From Planctomycetota bacterium (GTDB lineage: Bacteria > Planctomycetota > Phycisphaerae > SM23-33): a DNA stretch of 56,924 bases. Of the stretch, positions 1 to 5,689 are shown in pieces. Made by a program: the position numbers and the translations under genes. The stretch lies in NCBI GenBank assembly GCA_030635145.1, contig DAOVZK010000010.1, forward strand, positions 1 through 56,924, read 5' to 3'. The first letter of the stretch is position 1; each line of letters begins with the position of its first letter. The notes under the pieces are model-generated. The model was not told where the DNA came from. It saw only the letters and a list, made by a program, of their open reading frames with translations, and searched no databases.

Positions 1-27
1 AGGTCATGACGATCTCGCCGCAGCTGG

Positions 28-53
28 CATTGCTTCGGCTAGCCGAAGCAATG
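28..53. repeat. 26-bp perfect palindrome
   Basis: A perfect inverted repeat with no spacer: the half-site CATTGCTTCGGCT is followed at once by its reverse complement. A second small hairpin, CTACCG...CGGTAG, follows at 69-91. No gene is visible from 1 to 285, so the palindrome could belong to the 3' region of a gene outside the window, to a repeat element, or to a protein-binding site. There is no T-run, so it is not a standard intrinsic terminator. Confidence 0.6.
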
Positions 54-104
54 TCGCACATGTATACTCTACCGTCAATCATTGGCGGTAGATATAAGAT
101 ACAA

Positions 105-175
105 GGTCATGCAACTTGTTGCATGACACAGATTCATTGGAGCATCTTAATTGCCATGCAACAAGTTGCATGACC
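105..175 (+). repeat. 71-bp palindromic repeat element, copy A
   Basis: Each end carries the palindrome-like core GCATGCAACTTGTTGCATG or a near copy of it, and the middle contains ACACAGATTCATTGGA. The same 71-bp unit recurs at 12910-12980, inverted at 16031-16101, and degenerate at 28888-28958. Constant length with a conserved interior points to copying of a defined element, not chance palindromes. It contains no ORF, so any mobility would need a transposase acting in trans. Confidence 0.8.
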
Positions 176-252
176 GAGCTTTGGAGTTCGAATTTGAAAG
201 ATTCGATATTGTTTAGGATTTCGGGTTTAGAAATTCGCATTTAAGCCGGTGC

Positions 253-277
253 CGTGGTTGCGGTTTTTGCAACCACG
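253..277 (-). terminator. hairpin downstream of the zinc-ribbon gene
   Basis: CGTGGTTGC and GCAACCACG form a 9-bp perfect stem around a 7-nt loop, 9 bp past the stop codon of the minus-strand zinc-ribbon gene. There is no clear T-tract after it, so it may be only an mRNA 3'-end stabiliser or a weak terminator. Confidence 0.35.
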
Positions 278-285
278 CCGGACGA

Positions 286-564
286 CTAAAAAATCGCGTA
301 GAGAATTACGAACATGATGATTCCTGCGACGGCGAGGATGATCCACCACATCGGGCGCCGGGTCAGCGCCGATTCGTCCTGCCCCTCGACGATCCAATCT
401 CCGCAGGCGGGGCATTTTTGTGCATACTCGCTGATCATTGTTCCGCAGTGCTGGCAGGGGACAAGTTCGGAGTTGTCGTCGAGCAGATCGGCATCGGTTT
501 CATCGTCGGGGCCTTCGTCAACTCCATTGTTGTCGTCAGTAAAATCTTCGTTCCAGTCGGTCAT
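286..564 (-). CDS. zinc-ribbon protein with C-terminal membrane anchor
   Basis: A 92-residue protein. It starts with an acidic, disordered stretch (residues 1-33), followed by a two-CxxC zinc ribbon (CQHC...CPAC, about residues 37-55) and one C-terminal transmembrane helix (about 72-91). The order suggests a tail-anchored cytoplasmic zinc-binding domain of unknown role. A similar plan, zinc ribbon plus C-terminal helix, is seen in the larger protein at 34605-35447. A repeat element (590-757) sits only 26 bp upstream of the start, so the promoter may lie within it. No catalytic motif is visible; treat it as a conserved-type hypothetical. Confidence 0.75.
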   Translation of the reverse strand: MTDWNEDFTDDNNGVDEGPDDETDADLLDDNSELVPCQHCGTMISEYAQKCPACGDWIVEGQDESALTRRPMWWIILAVAGIIMFVILYAIF

Positions 565-589
565 TTTTTAGTAACCATTCACAGAAAAA

Positions 590-757
590 TTTTGACAGGA
601 TTACAGGATGAAATCTGGGTTTAAACATCCTGTTAATCAGGATTAATTTACATACGAATTTGTTTTCGTGACAATGGTGCTTACAGTTAACACATAATAG
701 CTTTTGTTCCCGTTTTCTTTTCAATAATTTATAGTTAATCCTGTAATCCTGTCAAAA
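590..757 (+). repeat. 168-bp inverted-repeat element (GACAGGATTACAGGAT family), copy 1
   Basis: Ends are near-perfect inverted repeats: it opens with TTTTGACAGGATTACAGGAT and closes with the complementary end (735-757). Inside is a second palindrome, TCCTGTTAATCAGGA. The reverse complement of 32219-32374 matches this element along most of its length, including ATTAATTTACATA and the interior, so these are two copies of one element. No ORF; it looks like a non-autonomous MITE-type element. Confidence 0.8.
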
Positions 758-816
758 AAAAGATTTTGGGCAGATTGACAGGACAAAGAATGCCAGCGCT
801 TACATTTTTTTGAGCA

Positions 817-1767
817 TCAGTTACAAAGCTCCGTCACAAGTTGCTGCATTGCCGGTCTCGCGCCAAGCCCGGACTTCATTCCAAGGTCGGCGGCGATCAG
901 GCGCCGCATGTCTTTTTGCAGCTTCGCCCGCGAGCGCCGCTTGAGCATATCCGCAAATTCGCGCTGTCCGTAAAACACCCTCGCCGCCTTCATCGCAAAC
1001 TGCGGGTTGTCGCCCGCTTCGATTTTCTGCTGCACCTGCAGCGCCCTTCTGATATGCCACGCCAATTCGCCCAGCAGCATAAACTCGGTTCCGCGTTTCA
1101 GCAACGCCGAATTCAGCACACCTAAGGCTCGCTTGAGGTCACCACACGTAATGGCGTTGGAAAGTTCGAAGGCTTCGGGTGCGTGGGTGGCGGTAACGAT
1201 AGCTGTCAGGTCGTCGGGGGTAATCTCAGGGCGGTCAGTAGTGTAGGCGAGAAGTTTTTCGAGCTCGTTGGTAAGATCGGCGAGATTTTCTCCGATGAAC
1301 TGCACGAGCAGGGCGGCGGTGTTATTGTCGATTTTTTTACCGTCGTTTTTAACGTAATCGCGAATCCAATTTGTCAGCTGCGCCCCGGTCGGTGTCGAAC
1401 AGTCGACGACCTCACCAACGGTCGAAAGTTTTTTCGCAAAGCGGGTGCGTGAGTCGAGGCTGTCGACCATAAGGATCAACGTCCCAGCCGTCGCTGGTGC
1501 ATCGAGATATTTTTCGAGTCCTTCGCGATTGGCGGAGATAAACGCGTCGGCATTGCGGACGATAACTACGCGGTGCGGGGCAAGGAACGGCAGGGTGCGA
1601 AGCTCGTCGAGAATTTCCACGAGCGCCGCGTCGGAGTCGAATGTTCCGAGGCACATTTGCGGATCGGCATCGCCGATGAGTTGCGCGACGATTCGCCGGC
1701 GGGCCTCGTCGCGGAGACGAGAATCTTTGCCATTTAAGACGTAAACAGGTTTTGCGTCGGTGCCCAT
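817..1767 (-). CDS. holA: DNA polymerase III subunit delta
   Basis: A 316-residue protein in the HolA family, the clamp-loader subunit that opens the beta sliding clamp during replication. The N-terminus (PVYVLNGKDSRLRDEARRRI) has the usual HolA opening. A region predicting an AAA+-like fold follows (ALVEILDELRTLPFLAPHRVV, then ...LILMVDSLDSRTRFAKKL), with the helical C-terminal collar domain from about residue 200. Family members are about 330-345 residues. The first in-frame start lies 51 bp upstream, but the internal ATG at 1767 has AGGAAA at a good distance and gives the expected N-terminus. It stands alone, with no other replisome gene nearby. Confidence 0.88.
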   Translation of the reverse strand: MGTDAKPVYVLNGKDSRLRDEARRRIVAQLIGDADPQMCLGTFDSDAALVEILDELRTLPFLAPHRVVIVRNADAFISANREGLEKYLDAPATAGTLILMVDSLDSRTRFAKKLSTVGEVVDCSTPTGAQLTNWIRDYVKNDGKKIDNNTAALLVQFIGENLADLTNELEKLLAYTTDRPEITPDDLTAIVTATHAPEAFELSNAITCGDLKRALGVLNSALLKRGTEFMLLGELAWHIRRALQVQQKIEAGDNPQFAMKAARVFYGQREFADMLKRRSRAKLQKDMRRLIAADLGMKSGLGARPAMQQLVTELCN

Positions 1768-1899
1768 GCGATTTCCTGATTTGGCGGCGGGGTTCGCAAA
1801 ACCGGCATCACCGCACACTCTTTCCCGGTTTCAGTCCGTTAGATACGGCGCGGCAGCGGCCAAAGTTTCACCGCACCAGACACACCAACCGAACGCTGT

Positions 1900-2193
1900 T
1901 TATTTTATCATCGCTTCGCCGCGCTGCAGCAGTGCCTTTAACGCACGCAAAATTTTCGGGGGCAGCGAATAGAAAATTTCTTTGCCGTTGCGGCGTGTGG
2001 CAACGAGGTCCGACATTCTCAGCAAGCCGAGATGTCGCGATACCGTGGGTTGACTCATTTTCAGCTTGCGGCAAATTTGGGTGACGTTGAGTTCGCCTTT
2101 GAGCATCTCGACGGTGATCTTCAGGCGGGTAGGGTCTCCCAGAATCTTAAACAACCGGGCAAGCAATTCTATTTGACGTTGTCGACTAGCCAT
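1900..2193 (-). CDS. ArsR-family winged-helix transcriptional regulator
   Basis: A 97-residue DNA-binding protein. The fold is a typical ArsR winged helix: ARLFKILGDPTRLKITVEML, then a helix-turn-helix VTQICRKLKMSQPTVSRHLG, then a wing ATRRNGKEIFYSL. It lacks the CVC metal box of ArsR/SmtB metal sensors, so the signal is unknown. The start at 2193 is preceded by GGAAGG; a start 42 bp further upstream is possible. Downstream is holA on the same strand, about 130 bp away. Palindromes upstream (2217-2279) are candidate operators for autoregulation. Confidence 0.85.
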   Translation of the reverse strand: MASRQRQIELLARLFKILGDPTRLKITVEMLKGELNVTQICRKLKMSQPTVSRHLGLLRMSDLVATRRNGKEIFYSLPPKILRALKALLQRGEAMIK

Positions 2194-2216
2194 TATTCCT
2201 TCCACTTCCAAGCATC

Positions 2217-2279
2217 GTATGTCCGCGAGAACCAAGCCACCGACAATACATCGGTGCGTTTATCCTTTGCAGGACATAC
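2217..2279. promoter_or_regulatory. candidate operator palindromes upstream of the ArsR-type gene
   Basis: Two nested inverted repeats lie in the otherwise gene-free 2194-2509 interval: GTATGTCC (2217-2224) with GGACATAC (2272-2279), and inside them CACCGA-7 nt-TCGGTG (2238-2256). ArsR-family proteins usually bind imperfect palindromes near their own promoter, so these are reasonable but untested candidates. The rest of the interval to 2509 shows nothing recognisable. Confidence 0.3.
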
Positions 2280-2509
2280 TGTGTTTATAGGTTGCGTTTT
2301 TTACGCTCCGGCCACACATCAGGACACACTACCAACACAATGCACAAAAGTCTCACACAGCAAAGACGACTTTCCAACAACAAACACGAACCGGAAAATT
2401 TTTATTCCCTATCCGATTTCCCACCTACAACCGCAATAGTTCCGATTCAAAAGCGTTACAACATCGCTTAATTCGTTACAGGCTGCCAAGCGGCACACGG
2501 ATTTTACGA

Positions 2510-2641
2510 CTACATCTGTTTCCGACGATACATAACGTAGAAAACGATGATCGCGATCAGCAGTCCGATCAACAACAACTGCCACCACTCGATAATTCCA
2601 CCTTCGCCAAACACCTTAGCAAGCATATTCGCATTAACCAT
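2510..2641 (-). CDS. 43-residue single-helix membrane peptide
   Basis: The peptide has a short N-terminus (MVNANMLAKVFGEGG), one hydrophobic helix (about residues 18-37, WWQLLLIGLLIAIIVFYVMY) and a basic tail RRKQM, which predicts N-out/C-in insertion. The start at 2641 is supported by a strong AAGGAG 8 nt upstream; the longer reading frame from 2755 has no such site. Function is unknown; single-helix peptides of this size often modulate larger membrane complexes. It lies between the ArsR-type gene and a tRNA, in the same orientation as both. Confidence 0.6.
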   Translation of the reverse strand: MVNANMLAKVFGEGGIIEWWQLLLIGLLIAIIVFYVMYRRKQM

Positions 2642-2757
2642 CTTGATCTCCTTCTGAACGTTTAAATTTCGTCGCAACACTGTAATCAAAAAATTTACCG
2701 GCACTAACCAGCAACTCGTGTTACACACTTCAGATAGCGGGCACCGGCCCGACAAAC

Positions 2758-2831
2758 TAGCGGCGACTGGATTCGAACCAGTGGCCTAGGGCTTATGAAT
2801 CCCTCGCTCTAACCAACTGAGCTACGCCGCC
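2758..2831 (-). tRNA. tRNA-Met (CAU), elongator type
   Basis: A 74-nt cloverleaf read on the minus strand. The acceptor GGCGGCG pairs with CGCCGCT (G1-U72 wobble), the D arm is GCTC...GAGC, the anticodon loop TTCATAA gives CAU, and the T arm is ACTGG-TTCGAAT-CCAGT. The 3' CCA is not encoded. It lacks the C1-A72 mismatch and GGG/CCC anticodon stem of an initiator, so elongator Met is the first choice. A lysidine-modified tRNA-Ile2 cannot be excluded by anticodon alone. Confidence 0.9.
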
Positions 2832-2962
2832 ACTCATACCCCAATCGCACGTGTCGACCAGGAATAACCATCAGACCATATCTGCTGATAGTTTGGCTTT
2901 TTGAGAAACAAAAATCAAGTGTTTTTAAGCGCTTATATAAAAAACCGTAAATTTTCTTATCG

Positions 2963-3148
2963 TCACCCACAGGCTGGGGGCCGATAAAATTTCCCCTCCG
3001 GGCCTATCTTGGCGGTGTGGTGGATGGCACAAGTGAGAATTTTTCCATATTTGTCGAATACCAAACCGCGTACAATGTGTTTCCGCAACATCGCCGGTTG
3101 CGGGCAAATTTCAGCCGCGTTTTTGATGCCATCAAAAACGCTCATCAT
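2963..3148 (-). CDS. possible small hypothetical protein
   Basis: This is a 61-residue frame in the 330-bp gap between the tRNA and the DUF2752 gene (MMSVFDGIKNAAEICPQPAM at the start). Its codon use looks reasonably gene-like and the composition is balanced, but no Shine-Dalgarno is visible and no family is recognised. Apart from this frame and the small inverted repeat CCGCAAC...GTTGCGG inside it, the 2832-3166 interval shows nothing else. Confidence 0.25.
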   Translation of the reverse strand: MMSVFDGIKNAAEICPQPAMLRKHIVRGLVFDKYGKILTCAIHHTAKIGPEGKFYRPPACG

Positions 3149-3166
3149 TCATACATGGATTAACCG

Positions 3167-3655
3167 ATGAAGTATACGTCACAGCACAACGCTAAAACCT
3201 CACTATTAACCAATTGGCGTGGGATTGTCACCAGCGTGCGAACCCGCGGATTGATGGTTGTGATTTTGGGAGCGGCGATGCTGGGTGCAGGTGCGATGTT
3301 GCTACCAAGCCCGCGCGGGCATGGAACGCACACGCAGCTGGGGTTGCAGTCGTGCGGATTTCTGACACGAACGGGATACCCGTGTTTCGGATGCGGAATG
3401 ACGACATCGTTGGCGGCGATGACACACGGGCAGATCGTCTTGGGATTCCAAGCCCAGCCGTTCGGGGCCGTGGTGTGTATCGCGGTTTTTCTGGCGGTGC
3501 TGCTGGGAGCTGCACAAACCGTCAGCGGAAAAAACATTTTTCGGACATTCCGCCCACGAGTGTGGTGGATTTGGATTATCGTAGCGGCCTGGGCGATTGG
3601 CTGGGCCTACAAGGTAGCTGCGGGCCTCGCAGCAGGACAGTATCCGACAATATGA
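3167..3655 (+). CDS. DUF2752 membrane protein
   Basis: A 162-residue integral membrane protein with three hydrophobic segments (about residues 24-44, 93-117 and 128-150). Between the first two sits the family signature CGFLTRTGYPCFGCGMTTS, with paired cysteines and the GCGxT motif of DUF2752 proteins. The function of that family is unknown. The stop overlaps the next start (ATGA at 3652-3655), so it is translationally coupled to the first of two lipoprotein genes. Together they form a three-gene unit, which hints at a shared envelope role. Confidence 0.8.
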   Translation: MKYTSQHNAKTSLLTNWRGIVTSVRTRGLMVVILGAAMLGAGAMLLPSPRGHGTHTQLGLQSCGFLTRTGYPCFGCGMTTSLAAMTHGQIVLGFQAQPFGAVVCIAVFLAVLLGAAQTVSGKNIFRTFRPRVWWIWIIVAAWAIGWAYKVAAGLAAGQYPTI

Positions 3656-4368
3656 AAACATGCAGGAAAATATTCAGGGACGTATTCGGAAACAAATTCG
3701 GGAACAAATTCAGGATTTCACGGGCGGGTCTTTTGTTTTTGCTGACGAGTGCATTGGCGGTGGGTGGATGCAAGCAGCTCGGGGTGCTGCTATATATGGG
3801 CATGCCCGCGCAGACAAAAGACATCAAGGCCGAGTTTTCCGGGCTGAAAAATCACAGCATCGCCATCGTGATTTACTGCGACGAGGAAACCCAGTACGAA
3901 AATCACGAGGTGCGAATGACGCTCGGGACAGCCATCGCCCACCAGCTGAGACGAAATGTCAAGAAAATCAAGGTCATCAAGCCCGGGGTTGTTGCACGAT
4001 TTCAGGACGAAAACCTCCACTGGGGGTCAATGCACAAATGGCAAATGGCTGCAAACCTCGACGCCGACTACGTGCTGTTCATTTCGCTGATTCAGTATAG
4101 CATGCGGGTTCCGGGTCAGGTTTCCGGGTTCCAGGGGCGCATCACCGCCGAACCGAAACTTTACTCCCGCACCGACAAAGACGACGAGCCGGTCTGGGAG
4201 GCCGGAGACATAATGGAAGTCGTATTCCCCAAAGTACACGCATCGTACGACGCCCGCAACGAACCGAAGATTCGCTATCAAACCGAGGTTCTGTTTGCAG
4301 ATCAGCTTGCCAAGTGTTTCTACGACTACACGATCGAAATCAAAGAGGATGATGCCGATGAGAAATAA
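3652..4368 (+). CDS. lipoprotein, paralogue 1 of a tandem pair
   Basis: A 238-residue protein with a basic N-terminus, a hydrophobic signal and a lipobox (LAVGGC, Cys about residue 40), so it is probably exported and lipidated. The mature part opens with a Rossmann-like strand pattern (HSIAIVIYCDEET...) and includes DADYVLFISLIQYSM, followed by alternating strands and helices. It aligns by eye with the next protein (ATVLVLVDD..., KADVVLHVKIDEF), suggesting duplication of a CsgG-like or other periplasmic nucleotide-binding-type fold; this is inference. The start at 3652 overlaps the DUF2752 stop. A much longer in-frame extension upstream is only a shadow of that gene. Confidence 0.75.
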   Translation: MKTCRKIFRDVFGNKFGNKFRISRAGLLFLLTSALAVGGCKQLGVLLYMGMPAQTKDIKAEFSGLKNHSIAIVIYCDEETQYENHEVRMTLGTAIAHQLRRNVKKIKVIKPGVVARFQDENLHWGSMHKWQMAANLDADYVLFISLIQYSMRVPGQVSGFQGRITAEPKLYSRTDKDDEPVWEAGDIMEVVFPKVHASYDARNEPKIRYQTEVLFADQLAKCFYDYTIEIKEDDADEK

Positions 4369-5032
4369 ATTTTTGCCGCGGTTCGATCTGTCGTTTTTGT
4401 TGCTGCTTGCAGCGTGCACGTCGATTGGTGGATGCGGTGGGTTCGGGTGGCTCGCATCGTGGCTCCCACCCGATGCCGTCGACGCCCTCTACGAATTTCC
4501 CGAAGATGCAACCGTTTTGGTGCTCGTAGATGATCCAGCAGGCCTCGGGCGAGACGCAACCATTCTGCACGACTTGACCAGTGCATTGAACGATCAGCTA
4601 CGGGATCACAAAATTGGCAAGAAAGTCATAGCGCAGCGGAAATTGCTAATCGAAATGTCGCGAACTGCGTCTTTTCATCAGCTATCTATTGCGGATATTG
4701 GCAAGCGGCTAAAGGCAGATGTCGTGCTGCATGTGAAAATCGATGAGTTCGGGTTAAAGGACAATAGTTTGTCGCCGATCTGGCACGGTCAGTTGGGCAC
4801 GACGGTCAAAGTTGTCAGTATCGCCGACGGGCGACTCTGGCCGAAAGATCGTCACAGTGGATATATCATGCCCGAGATAAATTCTCCTCGTGAGTCTGAC
4901 GACGGTAGCAAGCGCATGGGCGACAAGATTACGTCGCGTATGGCCAAAAAGATGGCCGACAAAATCGCCAAGCTCTTCTACAAACATCCTGGTAAGGCTC
5001 ACGAAGAACTCCCCGACGAAAAACCAATCTAA
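4358..5032 (+). CDS. lipoprotein, paralogue 2 of a tandem pair
   Basis: A 224-residue protein with a signal sequence ending in a lipobox-like LAACTSIGGC (Cys at about residue 17 or 23). The mature domain has a strand VLVLVDDPAG, a helix-rich middle (HDLTSALNDQLRDHKIGKK), a second strand ADVVLHVKIDEFGL and a basic amphipathic C-terminus. It overlaps the previous gene by 11 bp and has AGAGG 9 nt before the ATG at 4358; three nearer or earlier in-frame ATGs fit less well. Codon use and spacing indicate the third gene of the same operon. Function is unknown. Confidence 0.75.
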   Translation: MRNKFLPRFDLSFLLLLAACTSIGGCGGFGWLASWLPPDAVDALYEFPEDATVLVLVDDPAGLGRDATILHDLTSALNDQLRDHKIGKKVIAQRKLLIEMSRTASFHQLSIADIGKRLKADVVLHVKIDEFGLKDNSLSPIWHGQLGTTVKVVSIADGRLWPKDRHSGYIMPEINSPRESDDGSKRMGDKITSRMAKKMADKIAKLFYKHPGKAHEELPDEKPI

Positions 5033-5072
5033 CGGCCCCGATGAGATCAAGCGGGGTGGTGTGATTGCCGGT

Positions 5073-5232
5073 TAGAGCGTTTTGAGGTTGAGATGCGATT
5101 GTACTGCGTTAGTGAGGACAAGGTTGTCAAGGACGCTGAAGCAGACATAGTAAGCTATGTCGATGCAAGCGGACGCAGACAAACGCCGCCGCAGCTAGCA
5201 GGACGGTTGCAGATCAAGCTTAAAATGCTCTA
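5073..5232. mobile_element. 160-bp inverted-repeat element with TA ends
   Basis: The left end TAGAGCGTTTTGAGGTTGA and the right end, read inward, TAGAGCATTTTAAGCTTGA match at most positions over about 26 bp, and both ends begin with TA. No ORF lies inside. Size, imperfect terminal inverted repeats and TA boundaries are what a MITE with TA target choice would show. Only one copy is in the window, so multi-copy status is untested. Confidence 0.55.
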
Positions 5233-5239
5233 GGTGCGC

Positions 5240-5271
5240 AAAAAAATACGGCCGGGCGTCCTGCCCGACCG
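5240..5271 (-). terminator. intrinsic terminator candidate, minus strand
   Basis: CGGCCGGGCG and TGCCCGACCG form a 10-bp stem (two wobble pairs) with a 3-nt loop, followed on the minus strand by TA and seven T residues. It is oriented to stop transcription arriving from bamA, although it lies about 410 bp past the bamA stop, beyond two inserted elements. It would also help separate bamA from the convergent lipoprotein operon. Confidence 0.6.
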
Positions 5272-5357
5272 CGTCACAACCACAAATCATCCATGAAGTG
5301 TTTGTCTCGTTCCACGCCACCGTTCTGCACCACGGCGGCGATCATTTTTCAAATTGC

Positions 5358-5560
5358 TTTGTAGAAAACATGGTTATTCCGGGAGCATTTTAAGTTACTT
5401 GTCATTGCGAGGAGCGTAGCGACGCGGCAACCGGCAACGCCGGTGGTAAATAACCCCTAGCGGAGTGGGCGATGTGAGTCGCGATATTTATTGCCTCCGC
5501 TGCTAGCGGCGAGATTGCTTCGCTGCGCTCGCAATGACATAAAAACATGTTTTCTACAAA
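5358..5560. mobile_element. 203-bp element with perfect 15-bp terminal inverted repeats
   Basis: TTTGTAGAAAACATG at 5358-5372 is exactly inverted at 5546-5560. Nested inside is a second pair of arms, GTCATTGCGA (5401) and TCGCAATGAC (5538), extended by the GGAGCGTAGCGACG / TTCGCTGCGCTCGC type sequence common in repetitive elements of many bacteria. Flanks show a similar CATTTTTCAAATT / CATTTTCAAATT on both sides, possibly a target duplication. No ORF. Confidence 0.65.
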
Positions 5561-5573
5561 CCATTTTCAAATT

Positions 5574-5689
5574 TCAAATACGCGTTAGCTAAAAAACGTT
5601 AACTCGCTATGCCAAGCGGCCACGGTGTCTCAAATACGCATTAGCTAAAAATAGCGACGTTGGCCTCTCAAATACGCGTTAGTTAAAAA
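5574..5689. repeat. three direct copies of a 22-bp sequence at the bamA 3' end
   Basis: The unit TCAAATACGCGTTAGCTAAA with two more A is at 5574-5595, 5630-5651 and 5668-5689, with 1-2 changes between copies. The last copy contains the bamA stop codon and final phenylalanine codon. The outer copies look like tandem duplicates of that gene end, or parts of an insertion scar. Confidence 0.7.

Noticed and set aside
286-571. Plus-strand frame opposite the first zinc-ribbon gene
   Set aside because: It has no coherent protein features, while the minus strand encodes an obvious zinc ribbon and membrane helix.
3214-3651. Long N-terminal extension of the first lipoprotein frame
   Set aside because: It is a shadow of the DUF2752 gene; the signal peptide and lipobox fix the start at 3652.
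5574-5689. Three spaced 22-bp repeats considered as a mini CRISPR array
   Set aside because: Spacing is uneven (34 and 16 bp), one copy is inside the bamA stop, and no cas gene is in the window.
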